Origin: Serpula lacrymans var. lacrymans S7.9
Taxonomy: Eukaryota; Basidiomycota; Agaricomycetes; Boletales; Serpulaceae
DNA: 64,000 nt
Direction: 5' to 3'
Assembly: GCF_000218685.1 (NCBI RefSeq)
Contig: NW_006763298.1
Coordinates: 178,164 to 242,163, forward strand
Below are positions 44,901 to 55,959 of this stretch, piece after piece (position 1 is the first letter of the stretch; every line of letters starts with the position of its first letter). Under the pieces are notes generated by a model that made no database searches, had not been told where the DNA came from, and worked only from the letters and a program-made list of their open reading frames with translations. The translations under genes were made by a program, and so were the position numbers.

Positions 44901-47357
44901 ACATGTGGAAATCATCAAGCTGCTGTTGGCAAGGGACAAAGTTGACGTGGATTCAAAGGACAATGACGGTTGGACACCCCTCTCGTTAGCAGCTAGCCAG
45001 GGATATGTGGAGATCGTCAAGCTGCTGTTGACGAGGAACGAAGTTGACGTGAATTCGAAAGACAATGACGATTGGACACCGCTCTCGAGAGCAGCTTACC
45101 AGGGATATGTGGAGATCGTCGAGCTGCTGTTGGCGAGGGACAAAGTTGACGTGAATTCAAAGAGCATTAACGGTTGGACACCGCTCTCGTCAGCAGCTAG
45201 CCAGGGACATGTGGAGATCGTCAAGCTGCTGTTGGCGAGGGACAAGGTTGACGTGGATTCAAAGGACAATGAAGATTGGACACCCCTTTCGTCAGCAGTT
45301 CACCAGCGACATGTGGAGATTGTCAAGCTGCTGTTGGCGCGGGACAAAGTTGACGTAAATTCAAAGAACAATGGCGGTTTGACACCACTCTCATTTGCAG
45401 CTCAACAGGGACATCTGGAGATCGTCAAGCTGCTGTTGGCGAGGGACAAAGTTGATGTGGATTCAAAGGACAAGTATGGTTGGACACCGCTCTCGAGAGC
45501 AGCTTACCAGGGACATGTGGAAATCGTCAAGCTACTGTTAGCGAAGAACACAGTTGACGTGGATTCAAAGGACCATGAAGGTTGGACGCCGCTCGAGAGA
45601 GCAGCTCACCAGGGACATGTGGAGATGGTCAAACTGCTGTTGGCGAGGGACAAAGTTGACGTGGATTTAAAGGACAATGAAGGTTGGACACCGCTTAAGA
45701 GAGCAGCTCACCAGGGACATGTGGAGATTGTCAAGCTACTGTTGGCGAGGAACGAAGTGGATGTGAACGAGAACAATCATATCGGTTGGACAGCACTTAC
45801 TTCAGCGGCTAATAAGGGGCATCTGGAGGTCGTCAAGCTACTGTTGGAAAAAGATGGAGTTGATATGGACTCAAGGGAGAATGATGGTTGGACGCCGCTC
45901 ACGCAAGCAGCTTTCGGGGGGCATGTGGAGATCGTCAAGTTTCTGTTGGCGAAGGATGAAGTTGATATGAACTCAAAGGACAATGATGGACGGACACCGT
46001 TCTGGTATGCCGCTCAGGAGGGGCAGGTGGAGGTCGTAAAGCTAATGTTGGCCATTGATGGTGTGGATATCGACTCGCAGGACCACGAAGGTTGGACGCC
46101 GCTCTCACGTGCAGCGCATCAAGGGAAGGCCGAAGTTGTCGAGCTACTATTAACGAGGTATGACGTAGAAGTTAACTCGCACAAGGATTGTGATTCCACA
46201 CCGTACACTCCTACAGCTAATCAAGGGGAAGCACAGTTCCCATTCTCCGAGACATGTATGCTACTGGCTTTCTCGTTCCGAGCTCCTTACCACAAGGAAT
46301 TAGCCCGTTTGCTTGTCAAAAGGGCTTCGGTAAACTTCAACGTCAACTGGAAAGATCAGAGTGGTTTTACACCCCTTTGGATAGCGACCTGGCATGGTGA
46401 TGAAAAGACCGCGAAACTTCTATTGGCTTGCAGCGGGGTTGACGTGAACATGTTTCCGACAGACAGCAGTGTACCGCCATTATGGGCTGCTGCGTACCGT
46501 GCTTTTAGCGAATTGGACGAGATCTTGGACACGAGTTCTTCCATCTATCAAGGTGTAGATAGCGACGACGTCAACTGTGGAAAGAGGTAAGCCCCAATAA
46601 TAGTGATATTACCGTTACCAGTAGTATTTTAAATGATGATATATATTACAGTAACGACCTTCAGAGCGTCGAGAATTCTGGTTTCCAGCAAGGGAATGAG
46701 GCAGTATTGAGGTTGCTGCTCGAAAGATCCGACGTTGATGTGAACTGGAAAAACAAGAATGGGGAAACACTCCTTTGTATAGCAGCAAAAAACGGATGCG
46801 TCTCTCTCGTAAAGCAATTACTCTCTAGAGATGACATCGACGCGAATTTGCAAGATGATAATGGAGACTCATCACTGCACCGTGCAGTACGTTCTGGACA
46901 CAAGGAGGTGGCCGCTTTACTTGTGGCATGTGATGACATTGCACTCAATCTGAAGAATGCTTTGGGTCAAACTCCCCTTCATTGTGCCATCGTGTCACAA
47001 GACAGTGAGGAACATGAACTATGGGATGCTTGTACACAAGAGGGGATTGTGCAGCTTCTTCTTTCTCACGACGACATTCGCGTCGACTTGGAGGACGACA
47101 GTGGATTTACACCTTTAATGCTTGCGCGCCCTATTGAAAGATTAGGCGTAGTGAATTTGATTGAACAACACCTCAACGCGAGCCTTAGGGATAAAGCGAG
47201 GGCACAATTCGAAGGCGTGGAACGGAACTGCGTCAACGTGCGAGATGGTTTTTCGTTCCAGGATGATACATCAGAGACTTATTACACAGCCTTGGATGAG
47301 ATGTCAGATACTTATTACACTACCATGGATGAGGTATTAGAAATTACGGAGCAGTAA
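41956..47357 (+). CDS. NACHT-ankyrin NLR-like receptor, copy B
   Basis: Seven exons (41956-42346, 42510-42698, 42763-42787, 42844-43398, 43461-43804, 43859-46586, 46652-47357) sum to 1645 residues. Exons 3 and 4 have the same length as in NLR-A. Order: an N-terminal Asn/Gly/Gln/His-rich repeat region, KERQEFENWLSPLNFRQRQ, Walker A GIPGAGKTVLA, Walker B VFIVVDALDEVT, the LLVTSRDMS block, a winged-helix-like part and WGHHARS. About 27 ankyrin repeats follow, thirteen of them nearly uniform. The C-terminus is acidic and Tyr-rich (ETYYTALDEMSDTYYTTMDE). The NACHT is an ATP-driven oligomerisation module and ankyrins are the likely ligand-sensing part. All key residues are intact, so this copy is probably functional. 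An alternative last exon is possible (see the region after 47357). Confidence 0.9.
42021..42346 (+). repeat. N-terminal repeat cluster of NLR-B (amyloid-motif-like)
   Basis: Repeated text: VDARYGRFNEVHGDGHQVNN, NENHGPETNQQSN, VDVHDHGYQTNNEDHGPETN, VDARYGKFNEVYGNGYQINN and DVHGCQINNKIHAFQ. At the DNA level the catggccctgaaacaaatca block occurs twice (about 42099 and 42171). NLR-A has a single unit. Gly, Asn, Gln and His dominate and charged residues alternate. The pattern resembles, without being identical to, fungal amyloid signalling motifs at NLR N-termini. Confidence 0.6.
42372..42456 (+). other. Extra motif copy inside intron 1 of NLR-B (cassette or dead exon)
   Basis: Inside the first intron lies a second version of the exon-1 end: NEVHAYQTNQTTIKHYTQDN, followed by a gtatga donor-like site. 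It parallels IHAFQAIHTLNHYTQDN just upstream. It may be an alternative exon or a decayed duplicate. Confidence 0.5.
44449..45774 (+). repeat. Tandem 102-bp ankyrin units of NLR-B (13 copies)
   Basis: Thirteen in-frame 34-codon units, consensus DGWTPLSLAASQGHVEIVKL plus LLARDKVDVDSKDN, with small variants (SRAAYQG, KRAAHQG, SFAAQQG). Differences cluster at the residues after TPL and at the loop tip, the usual ligand-facing positions of ankyrins. Confidence 0.92.
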
Positions 47358-48489
47358 ACTGCAGTGCGGCGTCAATATTGATAGTAGAGGTACCCGTCTT
47401 GCGTGGATGACCTTGTTCGAGTGGCTGACGTTTTTTCTAGATTTTCCTGGCTGTCCTCCTAGTGTTCCCCCTGCAATTAATCGAGTGGTTCCGCACCTCT
47501 CTTACTGTTTTACACCGTTGCTTATTTATCTGGTCTGTGCTTATGTTGATCTTGGGTCTTGTGCGGTATATTCTAGAAAGATCTGTAGTGCTATATTCGC
47601 GTACAATGAGATGGATATATCAAGGGACAGTGTCAATCTACTCGAGTCGTTTTTCATGTAATAATTAATACGAGTCTCGTTTAATAATATCGATCAAGAC
47701 TTACTCGGTCGATAATTATTTGAAACTAGCATCTTCTAGCAGAGACCGAAACCACGTCAAATTCTGAGTACTTCGACTGAAGACAAAAAACCGCGTAAAA
47801 TTCAAAGTCGCATTTATTTTCGGTTGTAGCAGTAAGTGGCACTAGTGTAGCCTTTTTCTTAGAGGCAATCGTAGCTAGTGAACAGCTTTATGGGGCTGCC
47901 GATGAATACTGCAAGGCTGGCCGACAGCATAAAAAGGCTCGAGCCAACGCATGTCCCCTTACCCCATTGTAACCGTCACATATCCTGGCAGCTGGACAAT
48001 TGATGATATTCTAGAGGGATCAAATCGACTTGCACACAGTCAGGATCAGAAGGCTGCAAAAAGAACGGCAGCCAGGCATTAGGACAACATATTGCAAGAG
48101 TCACCTCGAGGACAGTATCCTTGGAGCCTCATTTTTTCGATCTTCCAGTAAGTTGATGGCAAAAATATTATTTCTTTCTGTATATAGCCATGATTAATGA
48201 CCTTGATCCTTGTACGTCCTCGCATACCATACCTCTACCTCTTTTAGCTGGATAGCTTTGCCATTTCGTGACCGCGATGATGATTGCCATGAGGGACCGT
48301 TGTTGGTCTGTAAATATGATGATTATGTGATAAGGGATGTACACTCGACTGATTCGTACGTCTGAATCCATATCACGAGTCCCAGCCATTTATTGTCGTA
48401 AGTCCTGGCATGTGAAAAGAGTGTCAAGGAGTGTCTGAATTTAGCAAAGCAATGTGACACTAACAAAACCAAAACCCATGGTCGATAGC
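47358..48489. other. 3' flank of NLR-B, with a possible alternative membrane-spanning exon
   Basis: After a tttttctag acceptor-like site at 47440 a plus frame runs for about 75 codons to 47668: IFLAVLLVFPLQLIEWFRTS, then RCLFIWSVLMLILGLVRYIL, two clear hydrophobic segments. A gtatta donor at 47336 inside the last NLR-B exon would join in frame. The rest (47669-48489) holds no supported gene. Confidence 0.3.
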
Positions 48490-49600
48490 GAAAATGCCAT
48501 ACAATTTGGTTGGAGGGTAACGGAGGAAGGTGATAAGATCGCCCAGTGAGAAGATATCTGCGAAGAGACCACTTTGGATGGCATAGCGGATCGAGCGATT
48601 CAGTACGGCATCAGCTTTGTGGAAACCAGTTCGTGGTCAAGTAAAGATGACCGTAAGTGAGACTACGACGAGATGTAACAGCGATATGCATCTACCGATC
48701 GGTGAGCATGTGAGCAGGGAGAAAGGGTCTTTGTACCGGTGATGAATAGGTCAAGGCTAGCTGGCATCGACAATCACCCTGTAACGAGGCCGCCCAGCAC
48801 AGGGAGTTCGACCAACCTAGGTAGCTTATCGCAGGCTCGGTGTATATGGCTCAGCTTGGACCTACACATTTATTATCCATGCTTTGATGCTGCAAGCCAT
48901 TCTGAGGGGAAGGGACGAATTTGTAAGCCCCACAATGGTACTGAGAGAGATTCGACTGTTGCGCAGACGATATATAGATACTGGAGACATCACACTTACC
49001 AATAGCCCAGGAACATATTCATCAATAAAGCTGACCGAGACCGTGGCGATTGGAGTAAAGCATATAACCAAAGCGCCGCTGAAATAAGGCATTGGTAAAC
49101 GGTAAATACTGTAGCCCAGAGCAAGACTTACGGTTTATATCAGTAGGTGTATTATAGTCTGTCATGCTGCAAAGTGTAGCACAGGCAAGAGAAAGAAAAC
49201 CATACCAATGTACCCAGGCCATGTAAATGGTACTAATATAATGATAACAATACAGAGAATGCATATGAGACATTGAAAAAACGTACGAAAATACTGTGAA
49301 CGATGTCGATGCAAAACAATGACACCACCATATACCTATCAGCGGCAAGTCGGTACTAAGATTATCGAAACGAAGGGCGTGGTATCTACTTTATTGCTGG
49401 ATGATCATTGTATTCTGTGATATCCCATGGATTAGATCGACAAACGAGGGTGTGATAGGCAGCACACTGGTATGTGACCGAGCCGTATAGGTAAGTATAA
49501 ACCGCAGAAATAAAGGCGACGATGGACAGAGCAAAGACATCATGAATGACAAAGATCCATAGAATATCCCATTTAGCAATGTACCTTTCACAAATGATCG
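48490..49600 (-). pseudogene. DUF6534-like basidiomycete seven-helix membrane protein, apparently broken
   Basis: Minus-strand exons read WDILWIFVIHDVFALSIVAF, YTYLYGSVTYQCAAYHT, VVSLFCIDIVHSIF, LVICFTPIATVSVSFIDEYV, SIYRLRNSR, MACSIKAWIINV and LSMPASLDLFITG. They end with RTGFHKADAVLNRSIRYAIQ and SGLFADIFSLGDLITFLRYP. The order and the signature pieces (LYG...YQ, D.VHS, YRL, CSIKAW, RTGF followed by the hydrophobic last helices) match the DUF6534 family of basidiomycete membrane proteins, whose function is unknown. Two in-frame TGA codons fall where tryptophan is expected: before LSMPASL (about 48773) and before PRTGF (about 48636). The usual C-terminal tail was not found. Short undetected introns could explain one stop, but two plus the missing tail favour a pseudogene. 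Confidence 0.6.
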
Positions 49601-50016
49601 GATGGAGTCGAATTAGAAGAGGAACAGACTAATTGTCCAGTCGCCATATGCCCACAGTCCCCCAGTTGCTTGCTAGTTACAATTGCGAAAGAGAGAGATA
49701 CAGCGATGACAATAACAACAAAGGCAACTTCTTATCTTAAGGAATGCCGACGATTCAACAGTTCTGCGCGGACTTGTACCAGACGGGGAAGTTGCATAGA
49801 TCAGGACAATAACTCATTTGAGAAAGTGTCTCGCAAGGTACTCTAAATCTCCTATAAGAAGGCTTGAAGCAGCCTGTCCGAGTCCGTCTGCAGTCCGGCA
49901 TCAGCCGTGAAAACTGGCAAATTAAAGTTCAGCCACCCAGTGCGTTGAAACCATGGCATTTACCTACCAAGTGGGATAACGACTCTACAAGCCCGCAAGA
50001 CAGACCGCCGTACGCC
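49601..50016. other. Intergenic region; likely promoter of eL38
   Basis: It separates the broken membrane-protein gene from the eL38 start. No coding text was seen; the first part could hold a lost first exon of the minus-strand pseudogene. Confidence 0.35.
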
Positions 50017-50705
50017 ATGGTGAGTACATTCCACAGTATGGTGGTCCTAGTTCCACACCGAATGGCCACCTCATTCTCTTGAACTGTAACACAATGTACA
50101 TCTAACTCTTGTCTTTCTCTGTTGTCTAGCCTAAGGAAGTTCGGGATATCAAGGAATTCATCGAGATCACCCGGCGGAAGGGTGCTTCCCGTGAGTTGCT
50201 TTCGTTTTCATCAGTGTTTGCAGCGTACTGAAGTACACGGATTGCATCATTGTTTGCTTGTTTTTGCTCATCCTGACTTTTCCAATCACACCCACCGCGC
50301 CTTACCCAAATCTATCTCTACATCACCCGCATATGCTTCGTATCACGCAACGAAACAAACACGGAAACAGAGACCCGCATCAAGAAAATAGCACCTAAAG
50401 TCGCGGGGGGAAAGGTGCAGACAAAGTTCAAAGTTCGAACGAAGCGATACCTTTACACGCTTTCCCTCGATGACCCTGAAAAAGCAGAGAAGCTCAAGCA
50501 GAGTATGCCTCCAGGTAGGTCTTATTCTCTTTACCCTTCATTTAGCCCAACCCCTCCCCGTTTTCCCTGCGTTTTCCCCATGCGACTTATATCAAAATGC
50601 ATACAAATCAAAATTGCAAATAGTTTGAGAGTTTCATTGCTAACTTTTCGTTGTCCCACAGGTCTGACGGTCATCGATGTTGATCAGACGCCAAAGAAAA
50701 AATAG
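50017..50705 (+). CDS. RPL38: 60S ribosomal protein eL38
   Basis: Four exons: 50017-50019 (the ATG only), 50130-50190, 50371-50514 and 50662-50705. The product reads [20 protein letters not shown], then [47 protein letters not shown] and DVDQTPKKK. This is the full small eL38 fold of the large ribosomal subunit; the C-terminal DQTPKKK is slightly longer than in many relatives. The start codon sits alone in exon 1, as often in fungal ribosomal protein genes, and the large early introns are typical for this class, where they can influence expression. All splice sites follow GT-AG and frames close exactly. Confidence 0.95.
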
Positions 50706-51185
50706 AGGACTTTGCGTATCTTTCTCGAGCGCTCACAGTGCTGCTTTTCTACTCGCTTTCGTCTTACTACTACATCGGTGCCTGAGGTCTGGGGCGGTTG
50801 ATAGCCTAAGGGTAGTAGTGTTAGTATCACCATGCATTTATGCCACTATGCAGCCCTACACAAACACAAAACTTGAAGAATGCCTTGCGCCTCATCACGC
50901 ATTCATGCACTGTAATGCCATCCATTTTTTTTTGTCTCGTCACTTTTTATGCGCGCTATGATCAGCCTTGTCCCTCTTGCGTCGTTTAAGTGCTAGAGCT
51001 TCCGCACTTATCCAGTTTCCATTGAATGAGTTATACATTCAAGGTGACGATATTGGACGAGGTATCCATGAAAGAATCAGATTCAATCCACTGTACATGA
51101 ACCATCCCGAGAATAAACTGAAAGCATCTAAAGCAAAAAAAAAAAACCGTTCACATCGTATCGTACTATACATTAGCTGATATAT
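50706..51185. other. Convergent 3' intergenic region
   Basis: 480 bases between eL38 and the minus-strand site-2 protease. T-rich and A-rich runs (50926, 51135) suit transcript ends; no gene was seen. Confidence 0.4.
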
Positions 51186-53728
51186 CTATCCTGCAAGTAA
51201 CCAATTAAGCAGCCCAAGAGCCCCACAAGCACCCATCAAAACCATTGTCGTCGTACCCGCCGCCGCCGTTCCCATATCTCGCACCCTCACGGACGGCCCA
51301 GAATCTGCCATTCCCCATCTTTGACTTTGGAGGTTTCGCCGTCGATCATCAGCACGCGAATCTAGCGCCTCCAGATCGATATCGGCGGGGGATGTTTGGG
51401 AAGATGTAGAAATGAGGTGGAGGAGCACTGAGAGGAGCTGCGATCCATCGAGGAAGGGTAGGGGGAGAAGGTTGAGGAGGTAGAGCGAGAGCATGGTCAG
51501 TTGGAGGTACCTATAGTTGTGAAGCAGGTTTGTTGGATTGGTGACGATACACAAGATGGCCGCAACATCGTTTTGAGACCAATTAGAAGGGAGCATGTAT
51601 CATATAAGTAGAATTTTGTTCAGTGAAATATCTCTAGAAGATAATGAGTGGAGAAAGACGTACGAGGAAAAGGTGGCGATAACGTTTGGAAGGTAGGAAG
51701 GTAGGAACGGGTAGGATGGAAGGAGGTTACTGACTTCGACTTATTGTGGTATCACAGTGAGAGAGAGACACGATGAGGAAGGCCAAGTCAATTTAGCAGG
51801 AGCAGAAGTAAACCAGAGAACACCTACCTTGGTCGTACACCTCAGCCCTTGGTCCACTCCAGAGGATGACGTGCTCATCAGTCGAGGGTATCGAACTTGG
51901 TAATGAAAACTTCCCATCATCGTCCAAACCACCCAGAGCGCCGTTGGATGACATGTCACTTGGGAATGCAGGCAGCGCAGATGCAGACGGGGAACGTTCG
52001 CCCTCGTCGTGGCGGTAGGATGACTGCACGGTGATCCGAAGTAAGTGGGAAAGCAGGTGGGGTTGGATGCATGTTTCAGTGCTGAAGCAGGCCGAGTTGG
52101 CGGTGCATCGGCGCTGGGTATTTGAATGGAACTGATGCGTGGGTGATTTAGGTGTGGAGAAAGGGTGAGTAAGGAGAGGGACGGGGTCGATGCAGTGTTC
52201 ATTTAGAAAATCAACCGATGTGAAACAGGAGAGCGAGCTCGAGGTATTCTGCGCTGATGAGGATGAGGATGAAAAGGAACAGCAATGATCCGGTTGGGCT
52301 TGAGAAATGGTGTTAGCATTGAATGTGGTAGCGATGGCAGATTTGACGTAAAAAGGTAAACGACACTTCAACAAACACACCATGAAATATTTTTCAAAGG
52401 CAAAAAGCTAACCTTGATACCATGCTGCGTCTACGCACCATCCCAGTTGAGCAGGCGAGTTGGGGTAGGAAGATCCTAACGAGCGAAGAAGATACGTGTC
52501 CCATGGGTCGGTACCGCTGGAATCTGTCGCGTTCAGTGGAACGTCATCTAAGTAAGTGATAACTGATCCAATGGGTAGGTGGGCGCGGAGAGGTGAGTCC
52601 TTCCTTGGAAGAAAAAAGCGATTATTGGTGAGATCGATGCAGAAATGTACAAATATGTATGGAAGCGTTTTCACTGCATATTTGTACCAGCCGTGGAAGG
52701 CATTCAACGTCCTTCAATGTCCATCGCTCACTCGAATATAGATAAACTACAAAAAGAGCCAACAACGAAAAGAAAGCAGCCCGACTTACCTCGTCAACAT
52801 GGACAATGACCCTGCCCCAGGCTGATACATCCTCGTAGCCTACGTAGGACCAGAGTGTGCTGAGCCCGGCTCGAGATAGGGAGAGGAGGAGAAGATACGC
52901 GAGGAGATTGTGAAAGCATCCTGCGGAGATGATATGCAGTTTTTGCTTCGGGTGGAGAGAGGAAAGGGGTGTGGAAGCAAGGGATAGGTGGGCTGAAGGG
53001 AGAACGAGGACTAGAGAGAAACCGGCAGAGAGAAGGGGGATGGAGTGGCTGCAGAGATCGAGGCGCTATGATGTTTAGGGGAATATAGTCACTGAGAGGA
53101 AGGACGTACAGCGCGGATGAGACGAAATGGCCTGCTTCGTGCACGAATTGGCCTATTAGTAGGGACAAAAAGATGAATGGCAATTCGGAGAAAGGGGCGG
53201 TTAGACCTGGGATCTTTGAAACAATAAAATATATTCATTAGTCGATGTGGGACTACTTACAATTGGTCGAAGGGCAAAGGCACTGTCGTAGGAGCCATCT
53301 GCGACATCTGTACCGCCATCCGCATGTCTTTTAACTATACCACTAGGTCGCGTGTTATCGTAATAGTAACGATGGAAATGACTGAATGTAGCACCAGCCA
53401 ATAAAGCCGTATTCCAGAGCAGTAATCCGAGTGCAGCTACCATTCCCAGTACGCCTAGAATAGATCCAAGAGTATAGAAGCCATCGAGGACGCTAGCGAG
53501 GCGTGAATGTTGTTTCGTAGAAAAGAGAGCTGAGAGGTAATCGTGGAAGGGGTTGAGAAGGGATGTTTGTACGCGGAGATGGAGATTTCTTGGTTGGAAG
53601 GTGAGCGTTGTGGAAGAGGACTCGGAGGTGTGGAATGGTAGGGTTGGTTGGCGATGCAGCCATTTTGAAAGCGACCGTATGATGTAAGCTGCTACTGATA
53701 AGAGAATAAAAGCCGTGAGGAGAGACAT
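51186..53728 (-). CDS. Site-2 protease, intramembrane zinc metalloprotease (M50)
   Basis: A minus-strand multi-exon gene. The first exon encodes MSLLTAFILLSVAAYIIRSL and later VLGMVAALGLLLWNTALLAG. The next carries the zinc-binding motif QFVHEAGHFVSS (HExxH at 53141-53127) inside a helix. A lumenal PDZ-like part follows (SPLRAHLPIGSVITYLDDVP), then a Cys/Ser-rich insert (about 52310-51840). The last helices contain the second metal motif LLNLLPLPFLDGSQLL (Asp at about 51449). HExxH plus the NxxPxxxxDG motif define S2P. In basidiomycetes S2P activates the sterol regulator SREBP by cutting within the membrane, linking sterol and oxygen supply. Start: ATG 53728, or an upstream mini-exon ATG at 53779 joined through gtaaac. 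The gene seems intact. Confidence 0.85.
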
Positions 53729-53933
53729 CAACTGCTCTCAAGCTGCAGTAGTGTCTACCAACGCGTTTACCGTAGTCATATAAGTACCAGCTTGTTGAGG
53801 CTGGCATGCGTTACGTACGTTACAACAAATACGTCACGCGAAACATGTCACTACTCCGTTCAGTTACTATGTTTTCTTGTCAGTGTCATAGCAGTCATTG
53901 AATTTTATTCTTACTATCAGCTCGTATACAATA
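53729..53933. promoter_or_regulatory. Divergent promoter, site-2 protease / IND1
   Basis: About 205 bases between divergent start codons; the left end may include a 5' mini-exon of the protease. No element was identified. Confidence 0.35.
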
Positions 53934-55366
53934 ATGCACAGCATCTCTTCGATTTTCTGTTCAAGAACAATTTACAAACAAGGCTTAACAGCTGTTACGT
54001 TCCAGAGACGACATTTTGCTCAATCTATCGTTGCAAAAGGCCATGACAATCCTCTGGTGAGCACGCACTTTCCATTGCTAGCTTCTTATTTCCTTAGTAC
54101 AATTCAAGCTGATTTTTTTTCTATTAGTAGGGTCTGCCTAAGCTCACTGGTTCACCTCCACACAGTCCGCGCGGCCCAGCACCTCAGATTCCACGCAGAG
54201 GCCAACCAATTCCTAAGAGACCCATCCCCAACGTTAAAAAAGTAATAGCTGTGGCTAGTGGGAAAGGTGGGGTTGGAAAGAGCACGGTTGCTGGTGAGTG
54301 CCTTGTTTTCTCCTCTTCTCGTTATGGCGGTACAGTTTTCTTATGGATGTAAATAGTCAATCTAGCATTCGCTCTCGCCCTTCTCCGTTCTCCTTCCAAT
54401 CTTAATACTGTGCGGCCCCGCATTGGTATTCTTGACCTGGATATATTTGGGCCTTCCGTACCTACGCTTATGGGTCTCCAGAATAGTGAAGAGCCGGAAC
54501 TGACCGACTGTGAGTAGCTTCTTGACTTCAACTCGAAATAACACTTACCTCCATAATTTGATCCTCTTCCTTTTTCGCGACAGCTGCAAAAATTAGACCG
54601 ATAGTCAATCATGGACTTCCAACCATGTCCATGGGTTATCTTCTCCCAAAATTAGGGAACGCGGACGGAAACACGGATACAGCAGTCGTATGGCGCGGGT
54701 TAATGGTGCAAAAAGCAGTACAACAACTTTTGTTCGATGTTGACTGGAGGTCTGGGGATGGTGGGCAAAGTGCGGGGGCTGGGTTAGACGTTTTGGTTGT
54801 TGATATGCCTCCTGGCACGGGCGATGTTCCCCTCACATTGGGTCAGCTTGTCAATGTGGATGGTGAGTTTTGCAAGCTTTATGTATCACAGAAGTTAGAG
54901 TTTATTCAAGATGTTGACATCATCTAATAGGTGCCGTTATCGTCTCCACGCCGCAAGACGTTGCGTTGAGCGATGTTAGGAAGGGAATTGTTATGTTTCG
55001 AAAAGTCGGCGTACCTGTGAGTTTATGTATATCTCATCTCTTCGAAAATTTCCAACATCGCGCATGGCATAGATAACGGGCCTTTTACTCAACCAATCTC
55101 ACTTTTTATGTCCCTCCTGCTCGACCCCCCATTACCTCTTTGGATCCCCCGATTCCTTCCGCGCGACTGCGAAAAGGTTGGAGGTAGATATCCTGGGTGA
55201 ACTACCGCTTGTTAGGGGGGTCAGCACAGGTGGCGACAGTGGAATCCCTTACTCGTTAGTGTCTAGTCGAAAAGCCGAGAGTGAGGATGCAGAGGGAGGA
55301 GAAGAATGGAGGAGAGTCATGGATGATACTGCTGCTAGGGTATGGGGAGAACTGTTCAAAGTGTGA
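53934..55366 (+). CDS. IND1: Mitochondrial Fe-S assembly P-loop protein Ind1/NUBPL
   Basis: ATG 53934 gives an Arg-containing, acidic-free leader ([29 protein letters not shown]) typical of mitochondrial import. Then come [19 protein letters not shown] (deviant Walker A), [60 protein letters not shown] and [20 protein letters not shown]. These lead to [18 protein letters not shown] and the Fe-S-bridging CxxC in [14 protein letters not shown]. The order is that of the Mrp/NBP35 family; the leader and the RKGI context point to Ind1/NUBPL, which delivers 4Fe-4S clusters to respiratory complex I. The single CxxC (not the four-Cys N-terminus of Nbp35) supports this. About six introns. The gene is complete, with a C-terminus at WGELFKV. 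Confidence 0.9.
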
Positions 55367-55959
55367 AGTTTTAGTCTGCGACAGTAATGTCTACCCTTAT
55401 ATGCTACTATTAGTATGTTGACATCCATTTTAATTCTTGTTTCTGGAACATTCCACAGTCCTGATGCACATTATATGCGCCTTTGATTATGATAGCCTGA
55501 TTGATAGCTGAGATAGTAAGTGGCTGTGTATCTTGTTGAAGTTCTCACTTTTTTCTGGGAAGGGTCTCTGGGTTGATCTGGTAAGTAAACTCAACAACGG
55601 TCCATTATTTATTCCTTGATTTCATGGCCACGTCGCTTAGATCAAGGGTAGTTTGAAGAATATGTCGTCTCGCTAATGGTCTTTCGGTTTCTTGTCGTAT
55701 ATGATGGGACTCTAGATCTACTAATCGGGCTCGAATGAGAGGAAATGACCCCGATCGATGGATCGCCGACGACCATTCCCAACTCGGGATTCGACGATCA
55801 AAGTGCTACTTCTTCTATCTACGTCACCGACGATCATCGACCAGTGCGAGTAGATAAAAGCTACCTCTCCCTTCCTCTTCTCCTTCCTTACCCCCCTGCT
55901 TCACTCTCGTGCCAGCCAGCCTTTTACCACCAACCGCCGTCTTCTTTAGCCATACAGTC
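55367..55959. other. Promoter region of the psi-producing oxygenase
   Basis: 593 bases without a supported gene. An ATG at 55745 opens a frame (MTPIDGSPTTIPNSGFDDQS) that could be a first exon of the oxygenase, but no in-phase splice to the frame at 55960 was found. Confidence 0.35.

Noticed and set aside
44487..45065. 192-codon minus-strand open frame across the NLR-B array
   Set aside because: Same cause: antisense reading of the ankyrin units.
44449..45774. Regular 102-bp repeats as a CRISPR-like array or satellite
   Set aside because: Units are contiguous, coding, in frame and lack unique spacers; the organism is eukaryotic.
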